A stretch of DNA of 64,000 bases, from contig OX393570.1 of NCBI GenBank assembly GCA_947652115.1, positions 18,973,256 to 19,037,255 of the forward strand, written 5' to 3'. The notes beneath the pieces are model-generated. The model was given only the letters and a program-made list of their open reading frames with translations. It was not told where the DNA came from and ran no database searches. Numbering within the stretch: position 1 is the stretch's first letter; each line of letters starts with the position of its first letter. Of this stretch, positions 34,418 through 46,200 are shown piece after piece. The stretch comes from Blastomussa wellsi. Taxonomy: Eukaryota > Cnidaria > Anthozoa > Scleractinia > Plerogyridae. The position numbers and the translations under genes were made by a program.

Positions 34418-37265
34418 GTTAGTATGTTTTTTTAATCTTGTCGAGTTGTATGAAAATATTGTCTGAAACACTGCATGCATTTATTTAGATAATTTGTGAT
34501 GCTCGAAAGAGCATAGATCGCGTGTGGAATCTACAGATGTGGGAAAGATTAAGGATCGTAATTTTGGCCACAGACAAAAGCAGATAATATGAGCTGCAGT
34601 TCAAAACAGCTAAAGTGTCCTTTGATCGAGAAAAGCCAGATCGTTTTAACAACATAGCGTCCATTATTTGAGATCACTTGAGGGAATATTCTTATTGGGG
34701 TTTCACGTAGAACTGGTGTTCAAAAATTAACCTTGTGTTCGAGGCTAAGCTTCTTGCTATGTAAAATCCAAAGAAAAGGAAGCGATAAGATACATGTCAC
34801 GCAAAGTTAATTGCTTTTAGACATGTAATACGATTTAAGTTCCTGTTTATCTGACAACAGCTGTGTCAAGCATGAAATTATATCTGCTAACAGCAAATTT
34901 CTCCAGTCACGCGCGCGAATGATGAAATTGCGCGAGAAGATTTGAAACTCGCGCGCGAAAGTAGCCAAAACACGCGTAGTCCTGGCACTCCTGTCAGGGG
35001 GTGTTAGAGTGATGCGCGGGGAGATGGGACTCGTTTTCCGTTCTCGTCGATTCGACGCCAGCTTGAGCTAACTCGCACAACTTTGGTTGATCGAGGAATG
35101 ATAGTTTTTACAGCCGCCTGGCCGTTGCTCCCGGCCACTTTGGCGTTTCGCGAGTCATAGCTGCGTCACAACGACAATTAGCAATTTACTTTCATAGTGC
35201 CTCTCTCCAGCCAGGTGTATAAAATCGAAAAAAAACTGGGATAATCTGCGACCAAGCTCGTATGCAGACGTTACCTTTACCTTACTTTTCTTTGCATTCA
35301 GATGCCGCTGTCTCGGTTAATGGAAGACATTACGCACCTGAGGGCGACAAAACCAGTATTAACTGCTCGGTGACTGGCGAGGAGTTTATTGGATGGTTTG
35401 ACACCCGCAACGGACAACAAATATCCAGTAACCCCTCAAAGAGACTTTATGCAAGAACCAATGGAAGTGCGACGTATTTGGAGATCAACAAGGTCATTAA
35501 AACAGATCGAGGAACGTACGAATGCCGAGGAAAAATAAACAAGGCGCAAGTGATGCTATTGGTGGAATGTAAGCTTCTGGTTTGTCCCTAGATCGAAGGG
35601 GACCATGGAGGGGATGTCCTCCCACGGTGGCCGTTTTTGGGACATTGTATGCCACTCTTCTATGCCCCTAAAAACGACAAATAATACCCTCGTTAAATTA
35701 CAAATACAGGAACGCAACAACTCAGATAACTACTTAGCAACTCATAGTAACGCATAGTAACAAGCAGCGCGAATGGATTTATGATGAAAATCAACAGTAA
35801 TGATCAGGAATTTGATACACACACCTCAAGACTGACTTAACTGCCATGAATGTCACTGAAAAACTGGCGTTTCGTCTGTGCCGCCTTCATCCAATAAATA
35901 ATTATTAATCACCCCTCCCTCTAAAATTTGGTGCAAGATCTTCTGGCCAATCAGATACGAAATACAAAACCCGTCATAGTTTGGCCTTCCCGCCCCTTTA
36001 AAACTGCTGCGTGGTTTCCCGCGCTTTTCATTGGTCATTTGTGTTTTACCGCGCTTCCCTTCAATTTACATGTTTTCTTGCTTAGAGTTCTAATTAGTAG
36101 TTCATAGTGTTATCTTTTGAGAGTATATGGTGATTAACGAATGATCTAATTTTCATTGCAGATAGTCCCATTTTGATCCGCGACAGATCCACGCAGAAAA
36201 CGATATTTTCATCAGTAGACAGCGACGAAGAAATCACTCTGACGTGCGCATTTGATGGTTTCCCAACACCGGAAGTAAGGTTCGAAATGGCCGGTTTGAA
36301 ACTGAACAATAGTGACGTCACTTCCAGGCCGGGCTTTGCTTCCTACAAGTTCCGCATACGAAGCCAAAATGATTTCGCGTTTTACACATGTGTAGCTACA
36401 AACAAAAGAGGGATAGCTACGCACTACATTGAAGTTTACGAAAGAGGTATTTAAAACATGTAGTATTTCGGTTCATTTCCTTGTTGGTTTTTTCCAGTTG
36501 AAGGTGCCAGCAACAGGTGTATGGGGCGAGAGAAAACGTTAGTGGGAGTGAGGGATCTATGCATGCTACAGAAACCTTCCGGTGGAAATGACATTGGTTA
36601 TCGAAGCTTATGATAACAAATTTCTGCACGGACGAAACCCCAAAGAGCAAGACCTTTTAAAAAATATCTTTGTGTTTCTCGTTTCAGGTCCGCCTGAGCC
36701 TCCGAACAACATACAAGTGTTTCCAAGCTGTTATAGTATTGACGTTACGTGGGAAGCGTCACGCAAGGATGGCGGAAGTCCCGTGACTGGCTACAAGATT
36801 GAACTCCAGCGAGGAGGGGACATTGTACAATCAGAAAATCTTTCCACCTCACATCGAGACATCAGTCTTCAAAACCTGGATAAGGGAACGCAGTACGAGG
36901 TTCGAATGAATTCAAAAAATGCTCTGGGCGAGGGAGAGTGGAGAGGGGTTCCTGTCAACACTACTGAAACGTGTAAGGAAAGTTTTTTCGTGAGACAACT
37001 ATGGCTAATTTTAGCGATTTTAGCGAGTTTCTTTTTAAAAAATCTCGTTTCTAAAATTTGTCTGTCAGATTTAATACGCACCTTCCCCTACCCCCGAAGG
37101 AGAAGGAAAACAAAATTAAATTTATTAGATTTGATATTTTTAGAGCAAATAAAACAGACCTGCCAACTCTCACGGTTCTGCCGTGAGTCTCACGATTTTT
37201 TGTCATTTCTCACGGTCTCACGACAAGGCTCCCAATCTCACGGGTGTGGAGAGAAATCATTCTGA
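34351..37265 (+). CDS. Compact Ig-Ig-FN3 cell-surface or secreted protein
   Basis: Proposed exons: 34351-34417 (signal peptide), 35302-35568 (Ig), 36162-36446 (Ig) and 36688-37265 (FN3 plus C-terminal tail). All junctions are phase 1. The first exon reads as a short charged N-terminus, then a hydrophobic run (MLMVLMHFCWLATC). ATG 34351 is the first after an in-frame stop; ATG 34375 is an alternative. Read to the stop at 37263-37265 the protein is 398 aa. Alternatively the donor GTAAGG at 36973 is used and unseen exons follow. Reading past it gives a hydrophobic stretch (LWLILAILASFFL) and a basic cluster (RRRRK), so a membrane-anchored form is possible. Architecture suggests adhesion or recognition (NCAM/hemolin-like), but no orthologue is assigned. 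Confidence 0.7.
35190..35280 (+). repeat. SINE remnant next to the first Ig exon
   Basis: Pieces of the SINE body (TCATAGTGCCTCTCTCCAGC, CAGGTGTATAAAA) and tail (ACTGGGATAA, GCAGACGTTACCTTTACC) lie just before the acceptor at 35301. The 3' tail of the SINE supplies part of the pyrimidine-rich sequence before that splice site. Confidence 0.6.
35302..35568 (+). CDS. Ig-domain exon 1 of the first Ig gene
   Basis: 267-nt phase 1-1 exon after a clean polypyrimidine-CAG acceptor, with donor T|GTAAGC. It encodes one Ig domain with both cysteines (SINCSV and TYECRG), the core Trp in EFIGWF, and a D-x-G-x-Y-x-C motif. It parallels the exon at 50289-50555 in length, phase and the motifs VTGE-F-GWF and YECRG-IN. 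Confidence 0.88.
36162..36446 (+). CDS. Ig-domain exon 2 of the first Ig gene
   Basis: 285-nt phase 1-1 exon (acceptor TTGCAG, donor G|GTATTT). It encodes an I-set-like Ig domain with cysteines in ITLTCAF and FYTCVAT. The usual core Trp is replaced by Phe (PEVRFEMAG). It ends with the typical strand-G pattern IEVYERG. Confidence 0.88.
36688..36972 (+). CDS. Fibronectin type III exon of the first Ig gene
   Basis: 285-nt phase 1-1 module (acceptor TTTCAG|GT, donor T|GTAAGG). FN3 hallmarks: PPEPPNNIQV at the start, the core Trp in DVTWEAS, a Pro-Val-Thr-Gly-Tyr-Lys loop, and YEVRMNSKNALGEGE in the F strand/G turn. If the donor is not used, the frame stays open to 37265. Confidence 0.9.
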
Positions 37266-37536
37266 AATGAAATAAATTATCTTGTTGAATAAATATGGAA
37301 AATTAACGTGGAATGCTAGTGCCATAAAGGTATAAACTAATAAAGGAGAACACTGTTCTTACTATTTTGTACCGAACTACTGTGATTTTTGCTTATGCTT
37401 CGAACTTTGTCTTGATGGAAAATGGGTTTGTTTAATCTTCATACGAAAAAAATAGAATCTCACTACTTTTTGTACAATCTCCCGATTTTTTTTCATGGGT
37501 CTCCAGATTTTCCTTTGTCAGGGGTTGGCAGGTCTG
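37155..37536. mobile_element. MITE with CAGACCTGCCAACTCTC ends
   Basis: CAGACCTGCCAACTCTCACG at the left and GGGGTTGGCAGGTCTG at the right; inner CTCACGGTCTCACG repeats. It overlaps the last ~37 codons of the read-through frame of the first Ig gene. Confidence 0.7.
37271..37293 (+). promoter_or_regulatory. Two polyadenylation signals after the read-through stop
   Basis: AATAAA occurs at 37271-37276 and again at 37288-37293, within 30 nt of the stop at 37265. This supports 36688-37265 serving as a terminal exon. Part of this stretch lies inside a MITE-like repeat. Confidence 0.45.
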
Positions 37537-38621
37537 AATGAAAGCCGTCATAGCGTGCAAGACGGCATTTTCAACTGATTTTCACTTTGTTTCGACAAAA
37601 ACAATGCTCGTTCCGTTTCAAGTAACTCTATGCTTTAACTGATCATTATTTCCACCTTAGTTACACCTTATTCGATTGGATGAGAATGTATCGCGTGACG
37701 CGTGAATGAGTGTGTGTGTTTGGGGGGGGGGGGGGGGTCGTGGTGTGGGGGGAGGGGCTGTGGAGGGACTGTAAACCGGAATTAATTTACTCGGTTGTGG
37801 GCATGAAGGCATGTAGGCAGTTTAGAAACGATCTCTTTAGATACCAGGGTGGGGCCGGCAGGGGAAACAAACGCCTGTTCAGCCACAACCACAGGCCAAC
37901 CAAGTTTTTTTTTATTTTAACTTCCGTTTGTAGGTACTGGGAAACACGTGTCTTCAGCGAGCAGGTTATCCGTTGTCACGCTGATAATTGCGGCCGTAAA
38001 TATCGTTCTTTGACGATAATAATAAAGTTTGAAGAAGAAAGGAAAGCCACAAGTGCATCAACAGAGCCTTTTGATGGAAACGAGCTAGTTTCCTTCCCAG
38101 TTCACATCGCGGCCGTGTAGAAGTTGTCACGCAACACCAGACAATCATTTTGTGACGGCCCACAACGCGAAGGAGACTTCAGCCACCTCCAAGCCTAAAG
38201 AGAATTTACACACAAAGTGGTTTGGAGGTACTACAGGTCGAGAAAATTGAATAAAAACTGTGCCGCTTGCCTGACGTGAACTGCGGAAGTTCGCTCAGTT
38301 TGGAGGAGAGGAGACTAGAAGGCGAGACTTTCGTGAAAGATAGCTGGAATCTGTTTAATTTATTCAGTAGCTTTGAGCTTTTTGTGTTCAAACAATTTGA
38401 TCTCCGTGGACCTGTTATTACGACCAGTACGAAAATCAACAACGATTTGTGATGGTCCAAAACTAGAACATAACTCAGCATAACTATTAAATGCACTCGC
38501 CATGCAAAATATTTTTCAGTTCCTCGAAAACAATTATAAGAAATTCTAAGAAGGGAACCCGAAAACAATTATGAAGGAAATTAAGATAATAATTAATTAC
38601 AGTTTCGTTTTAGTACGGCTA

Positions 38622-38720
38622 CTGTATTAGTCTCCTTCGCAGCCGTTATTAGGGTCGTCACGCAATGGAGCATTGCGTGACGACCCTAACAACGGCTGCG
38701 AAGGAGACTACTACTGTATA
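38622..38720. repeat. ~95-bp palindrome
   Basis: GTCTCCTTCGCAGCCGTTAT, then TAGGGTCGTCACGCAAT, reads into GGAG and returns as ATTGCGTGACGACCCTAACA, then ACGGCTGCGAAGGAGAC. Arms of about 45 bp with two or three mismatches. A related sequence is near 10869-10945. Confidence 0.8.
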
Positions 38721-40309
38721 TGCAACCGTATAAAACCAAAGCAGAGTAGGGTACTTTACCTTAGTTTAAATTTCAATGTCAAAAGGTTAGAAGCTGATTC
38801 AGAGGAAGGAATAATTTTTTGGAGAACATTTACTAAGGAAGAAAAACAACAAAGAGGTGATACTAAACCAAAAAGGAACAAGGATGGCTAAGGATGGAGA
38901 AGATTGAGACGGATTGCAAATGACGAATTTTAAAAATTTTCAAAATGCAAATCTGTGACGTAGATCCTTTAACACGCCCTCTAACATCCTAACTCCGCCT
39001 CTGTGAAGTTATTTGCACAGCTGACTTGACTTGTTTTCACGCAAGGAAATTCCTCTCATTACTATACTATTTTTGCCAAATGCGTTCAGCGTTCGGCACT
39101 GAACAGACACGCGGAAGTATTGCACTAGTCATTTGAAACCCCCGCCACCCCCCATAGCGGGATACCCCGGGCATTCGCTTTTACTGTCAGAGAAATGTAG
39201 TGAAAGCACCGCCTCGTGGCAAAAAATTCAGAGTGAACTCCCCCGCCCTCTAAACACCAAGCACAGTTCATTAAATAGATTCTATTTTTAAAAAACTGGA
39301 GTTAAGGTTATTTATTTATTTCCCTTCCTCTTCGTTTTCTTCATTTTCTTGCAGTCTATTGAAAAAATAGAATTAAAAACCATACAGTTTACCGCATCCA
39401 AAGCAGACCATTGTTTTGGCAAACATACATTATTCGTCAGTTGTTCAGTCTCCATACTTCTTCTACAAGAGGTCACGAACCATGAGTGAAATACTCGCCA
39501 AACCCCTCGCATTGTACAGCGAATCCGTGGAAAAAGGTGCATTCCCCGACTACCGGGAACCTAAATGGAGTGAAAATGGGGTGTGCGGGGGGTTTTAAAT
39601 GACTGGTGCATAATAAGGAGAGACAATTACGTCAATTTTCACATTTACTTAGGAAATTATTTAAATACAAATGTTATTCGAGAAAAATGTTTTACAGGTG
39701 TACATATGTATAAATTTTTCTGTTTTTTTTTAGTAAAACGTCACTTATTGCAAGTTAACGACTGGCTGTTCCTTTCTAATTATTTAACCACGAAGCATCG
39801 CGGTTTGGCGGAAAGCCGCGTGGGAACGCGGAAAAGCGAGTTGTTTTGCTGGACAAAGAATTAGGAAGGGAATGAAAAAGGAAAAGATTACTTTGGATAG
39901 TTTTCCTGACGGAAAATAAAAGGGCATATTTAGACAGATTTATTTTCGATCCAATTTATGGTGACGGTGACGAATGGAACTAATCGAACGGACGCACGCG
40001 GCAAGCGTCATTCGTCGATTGGAATAACGCTATTGGTCGAATTGGATGTAAAATCAGTGGGCGACTACATCCTTTTTACTCAACTCCATTCTCGGAGATC
40101 CACGACCAGGAGCCATTTGTCGGGGCAAAAGAATGTAAATTCGGAAAAAATCTAAGCGTTGAAAATGTTCAAAAAGGGCTGAAAATTCCGATGTTTTACC
40201 GAGTCGATTTCGCTCCGACAAATTACTCTTGGTTCTCCGAAGACGGGCAAACTACCATCGTGGAAAATAATTGAAATGATTTTACAGGCAACACTCTCAA
40301 AGACGTACG

Positions 40310-40420
40310 GTGGCCAATTGACATTATCAACCCAGTTGATAAAACCAAATTATATTGTTATACTTCCCACCGACGCAGAACCACAGTTTCTTTCGAAACT
40401 TACCCCCTCTATTCAGTTTA
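40310..40420 (-). repeat. Penelope-like repeat, truncated copy
   Basis: Contains GTGGCCAATTGACATTATCA, TCAACCCAGTTGATAAAACC and the downstream GAAACTTACCCCCTCTATTC. The hammerhead block is missing. Confidence 0.6.
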
Positions 40421-41038
40421 TAGAGAGTTTGCATATGACTAAAAAACGGCACGCAGGGACCAACATCAATTGTCAGTGTAGCAAAATCGCTTAAAAATAA
40501 CCAACACCATTTTCCAAGTACCGCCTAACAGAGGTGTCCGTTGAGAAGGTGTGTCTATATCGGACGTACCGGGAGAGGGTTTCATTTCCTCTTTACATTC
40601 CATCTACAATTGTAGGAACAAATAACAGCTGTTATTTTCATATTCTTATGAGAGATGAGCAAAAACAAATTCCGGTTGTCTTGACAGGAAAGTCTACATG
40701 ATAATTTCCTAGCCAAAACATCATGATATCGATAAAGCTGGAACACCCTGGTGGCCTGAACCGGAGCCACGAAACGGGTGATGTTATAAGATCGGGATGC
40801 GAGAATGCAGCACGCGAGTGAAAATTTATAAAACATTTTGTTGAAATATTTTTATTGATAAAGGTCTTTTTTGCTTATTTTATCAGTTTTTAACCTACTA
40901 TCTCCTGCCCCGGGGTCCGTCAGAGATAGCTGAAAACGAACTAAGGGGGAAGTCGTTTGGTATAGTTTTTCCCCCCATACCAGAGGCACTCTTATAGCAA
41001 ACAGACGAACATCGCTCGGAAATTTACACCCCCTAATG

Positions 41039-41210
41039 GTGGATTTCGTCGATTTCCACTGTCGCGTATTTTTTTACGTGCGTTTACGTGCGTAAAAAAA
41101 TTTAGAGACAATGTATGAACGACTAGCGTAAACGTGTACGCACGTTTTCCATACATCGTCTCTAATTTTATTTACGCACGTAAAAAATTACGCAACAGTG
41201 GAATCCACCT
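41039..41210. mobile_element. 172-bp foldback MITE with GGTGGATT...CCACTGT ends
   Basis: GGTGGATTTCGTCGATTTCC, then ACTGTCGCG, at the left is matched by CGCAACAGTGGAATCCACC at the right. TTTACGTGCG and CGCACGTAAA pair inside, and so do AGAGACAATGTATGAACG and CATACATCGTCTCT. Confidence 0.75.
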
Positions 41211-43151
41211 TAAGCGAGACGAGTCAGATGACCCGGCAGCATCCCCGTCTCTCAGTATGGAAGCCCTCCCCCGGGCGTTTTGCGTTTTGCCCTCAGATCA
41301 AAGGAAACCTTGAAACTGAATAGCTTACCAGGCTAGAAAAACACCAAAGAGGAAACAATAAACCGACAAGAAACTAAGGATGGCTTCAAAAGGCAAAGAT
41401 TGAGGAGGATTGTAATTTTAAATGTGATGTGCAATCCGTGACAGCCTGAAATAAACTGCTATTGGTGGTTTTCACGTCACGCAAGTATCACGCAAGTTTC
41501 ACGCACGTAAGAAATAAAATCGCTTACCATTTAATAAATTGAGTCAAGAAATTGAAATATCGTAGAAGAGTAATAAATAAACAACGTGCCAAAGTTTCGG
41601 GGATGTACGATATTCCGAACTCGAGTTATTCGGCAAAGGGTATCACTGAAAATTATAGTGTTTAGTATGCAGACGCCATGTTGGAGCCCCTCTGAGGGAC
41701 TCCAACATGGCGGCCGGAAACCAGTGGAAACATCTGGAGTTTACTTTGGCTCTCTCAAAACAGTTCTTCTCGTTGTTAAACTTGAAAACATTCGCATAGA
41801 CACTTCCCTCAACATATCGGTTACTCAGAACTCGAAAACATAAGGCGAATCGATATTTTCGCGCACGTAACATGTTACCCAGAAACAATGCCGATGTCAC
41901 GCACTGTGAAAACTCTGAAATTCAAACTGTTCTATTTTAAAAACAAAGCCGTCTACCGAGCTGAAAACAGGCCAGCAGATATATGTTTAAAAATGACTTT
42001 TACCTGATGAAGTTGAAAACTCAAAATTTTTAATTTTAGTTTTTCCTGACGTCACGTGAAAACCAAGAATTTTGGGAATGGACTTGAAAATCTTTTTATG
42101 GGATCATTCCGTATCACACTTGTAATTTTGTACCCAGATCAACTCATGGAATTTTTTGTTTTAATTGTCCAAAATAAACTCCCTTATGACTTTGTCACTT
42201 GACTTTCCTTTTGCAAAGAAAACAAGTTAAAACCCAAACAAATATGATCTAATTTCCGCTCCTGAAAGCAGAAAGCATTCTTATGTAAGCTTATGCTTAT
42301 AAATCATCCCAATTAACTGTTATTCCCCAGCGGGTTTTTATTCCAGCTTATTTTCACACCTCAAGATTTAATTTTACGTCAAGGAAATGAAAATACACTC
42401 AGACAAAAGACCAATATAATTTCAATTATTTTCTTTGTTTATTTTTATTTCCAGGAACAAGGGGCTTTGCGCTGTGCCCTGCAAAATTCCAGGATCGCTG
42501 CAATATGCAGTGCAGTCACAGCACAGAAATCTTTAACCCCTCAAAAATTATTTGTACTTCAGATACGCTGAAACAAACACACTGATAACTACTAAACTAT
42601 TCAAAAACCGTTCAAGGACTTCAAACCTGGCCAAACCCAGTTCAAAACAATATTTAACTATTAACTTTGACAAGTTTGTTCCGATTTAGTTAATATTTAC
42701 CTTCGACCCTAAAGCATTCGAGAGCTAGGCACATAAGGGCAATTGAACCGTTCAAAAGATGAGCAGTTGGATCCTTTGAATGCCGACTTTCATCTTTTGA
42801 GCGCGCAGTTTTTGGTCGAGATTGTGTGAAAAACGAAACTCGCGGAAGCTACTGATGTGATTCGATTCTGTCTATCTTTTTATTTTTGACAGCTGACAAT
42901 AATAACATCAGGCTGATTGTAACAGGAAACGACGGTGTCATCGTTTTATATACACATTGCAAACGAAACATGAGACTCTGGAAGCGTTAAATTACAGCCG
43001 TCATTCCGTTTGACTTGTATTTCAAGACGACGCCTTCTCTTCATAGTTACTAGAATTTAACCCAGTAACGCTTCGATCCAAGAGGTTCGCATAGTCATTA
43101 CACTTCTGTTGCACAGAAGATCGTCTACGCTTCGCCCGTGAAGAACCACCG

Positions 43152-43209
43152 ATGTCTCGAGGTTGTGTTCTCCTGATCGCCGCAATGGCGTACTTTTGCG
43201 GTCCAGCGA
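43152..43209 (+). CDS. Signal-peptide exon of the second Ig gene
   Basis: Reads MSRGCVLLIAAMAYFCGPA and ends A|GTGAGT (phase 1): a textbook signal peptide with Arg, a hydrophobic core and small residues at the end. Joined to 50289 it gives codon AGG and continues ATVTLSQPF. A 159-codon open frame on the opposite strand (43022-43501) overlaps it, but shows no family features. Confidence 0.7.
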
Positions 43210-46200
43210 GTGAGTATACTTTTAAATTTGAATGCTGAGGTCTCGTGATGTTCTGCTTGTTTTGTTGAAAAGAGGAATGAACCTCTCCTCGAAAGGGCTC
43301 CACTGATAGTTTTCTAAGCTCACTAGATTTGTTTTCAAGTGGCAAATGTAGTATTTTTTGTTCTATATGACGAGGACTTGCATTGGGCGGGAGTTTTTGC
43401 GCCAACGGATTCCTTCGATTTTGATTCCTCAAATGACAATTTGCACTATTTATCGCCGTTCGCATTCTAGCGGGAATGGCAAGTATAATTTTCTCGCTCA
43501 ATAGCAGTCATTTTTACAACGTTACGGCTGAAACAACTTCGTGAACGCCCAACGTTTCACAACAACAGGGGCCTCAAGAAATGGCACAGCGAATTCAGGG
43601 TAGCTTATACTTCCTTATGAGTTGGTGTTGAGCCTCGCAATGGGATCTGCGCGATCGTTCCATTTTTCGAAAGTAAGGGACTTCACAGACTCTACTCTTA
43701 AAATGAGATAAACTCCTTACCTTAAAGAGGAAGTCTCAATAAGTGCAATACAATTTATAAACCGACGCTGTAAGCTGGGAAGAGCTAGTCTACAAATGAA
43801 ATGCAGCAAAGCCTGCACCTTGTAAAGGAGTGTTATGTTTCATCGAAACGTGTGCGAGATAATGGCGTTGTTTCAGTTTTGTTTCAAAGTTGAACACTGT
43901 ATGTTAATTTTGGTAGATTTTGAATTCGCGTTCCTACTCTTTCTGTTTCAAACCGTGTGCGTTATTTGCCCTGGGCTCGCCAGGTCGTCTGCGGAGATTC
44001 TGTCATGCGACAAATATTTCACACCAAACATCGCAGTTTCTTTGTTAAATCTTGCATGTTTAGAATTAAGAATTTCGATGGCCTCTAATTAGAACTTCTT
44101 GCTGCTTGAGAGAGACTTCATTGAGGTCAAATACGAGTCCTTTTTGTGCATTTTCCGGTTCGAAAACACGTCTTGTTGCGATCGCCCTCCGTTGGCACAG
44201 CTATGTTTTAAATATTCGCAGTTTGAAAAGTTAACTACGGAAGAAACATTTTACCTTTAAACTGAGCTCCGAACATACCCCACTTTCAAATGAAAATAAC
44301 ATGCTTTTTCTCTGTGTAAACGCATAAGGGATTCTTACCTCGTTGGAAATACTCCAATCTAACCTACCATTCTCGTCATCGTTTCGCTTTTGTTATTTCT
44401 CAGAAAATCACAACAAAAGTTTACATTTTTCAAAAGGAGTCCCATTTTAAGGAAGTTCGTTTCGTGTTTGCGTGTTTGCGTTCCATTTAAAATAAAGCAT
44501 CCCGATTAAATATTTGCTCTGAAGGCTTTTAGCATGGAGCAAAGTGGACGTGACCAGAAAAAGCGTGGTTGTTTTTGTTAGCCGCAGAATATCTATTGTG
44601 AGTTCTTAACTCACATAACTTAAATACCGTTTTACTTGCGCGAAACTTTATGTTTAAAAGTGCAGTTAGTTTGCAAATTAACAGCGATTGTTAACGTGAA
44701 AAGGGGCAGTTGTAAGTTGAAGTTCTGAGCTCTTCCTGCTAAAAACATTTCTTAACTTTTCCCAATTTTTCACTTCATAAATTATTCACAACAGCTAAGC
44801 TGTTTTGATCGGCTGTGGATTAGCAACAAAGCGCTTATTAGAAGGATGATGCTTAAAATTATCAAGCCAATGAACGTCACTGTAAGGTGACACATGGAGA
44901 CCTTTAACTTTGTTAATTGTGCCAAGCGGCACGTCTCGACATCTTAAACGATACACCCTTCCCACAACATTGTGTGTGGTGCTATATTTTAGTCCGTTGC
45001 AGACAAAAATAGCAGTTAGTAGAACTAAAAATTTTGAATTTATAAGCTCTCTTGTGACAGAAGTATGTTTTAGATACATGGTGTGGGTCTTATGTAAGGT
45101 TATATTTCGAGTCCTGAAATTTACAAGTGTTGTTTTTATCTTGACATGCCATCTACGTTTTGAAATTTCATCACCGCTGTTGTTTCATCTCAAGAAACAT
45201 GAATTAAGAAGAGTTCATGGTTTCTGTCTTTCAAGGGAGAAGTTATATATAATAATGGTGATGGGAGTTTTCATGTGAAGTTGCAATACAGGTGTTTTGA
45301 CTTTAAGAAAAACGTACTTGAGTTGTGAACTTTTGCTCATACACAAAAAGAACCTAGAACATCAAGATGGTGAAGATGCCAGTTGGGGGTAACCAATGTT
45401 GGATTTCAGTTGTTTTCCATGCCACAAGGGCAGAGCTTGCCTGACTTTTTGAAATTATCTAAAGCTCCTTATGGTATCACAATGATATCACTTGTTTTTT
45501 AGCTTCAGTATATTGGCACAGTAATTTTTAACAAAACTGATCTTTGATATTTAACAATCCTTTGGTATGAATTCAGTCTGAGTTGTTGCTTGTGGCAGTG
45601 CCCCTTTAAGGTGCCTACACACAAAGGGACATGATGGAGGGATATGTCACTCTGACATGGCAGCAGCGAAAATCATGAGTTGTTTACACATAGGGGACAT
45701 GTTTTGAGCACTTTGAAAAATTTAGGCTAAATTTTTCAAAGTGCACGGGCGATAATGTAGCTCCTTTAAGTGTGTGCAACACAATTTTGGTGACAATTTT
45801 GTCCCTACGACCCACAAAGTTCAAACGTTTGTCACTGCAACACATCCCTGTGCCATGGCCCCTAATGTGCAGACAATTTTAAACCATTTTAACATTTTGA
45901 TTTGCATCATGGTCATTGAAGTCTCTGATTACCATGGTACCTCTTTTGCTGGAAAATAAGAGGCATTACAGTAAAAACCTGCAAGTAAGAACCTAGATTT
46001 TCAGAACCTGCTTGGTTAAAATTTGCCAGTTAGACCCCCTCTGAACAAGAATCTGTTTAGCCTAAAGTTTCAAACAGGTTCTTATTTTCTGAATCAAAGG
46101 TAAAAATTCACTAGTTTGGGATCATGCACTGTTAATGCCAAGAAAGCATGTAATGTTATGTACAATGGTAAGACTTGCACATGGCCATTTATATGTGGCT

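Larger units (their letters stand above)
37266..43151. other. Region between the two Ig genes
   Basis: No exon is recognised. It contains the CAGACCTGCC MITE (to 37536), a poly-G tract near 37722, the palindrome at 38622, a Penelope-like fragment at 40310, the MITE at 41039, and a short GCCATGTTGGAG/CTCCAACATGGC hairpin near 41677-41713. Further exons of the first Ig gene could be hidden here if the donor at 36973 is used. Confidence 0.45.

Noticed and set aside
43022..43501. 159-codon open frame on the minus strand (MSEKIILAIPARMR...)
   Set aside because: It overlaps a convincing plus-strand signal-peptide exon (43152-43209), shows no domain, signal or splice pattern, and is likely a chance frame.
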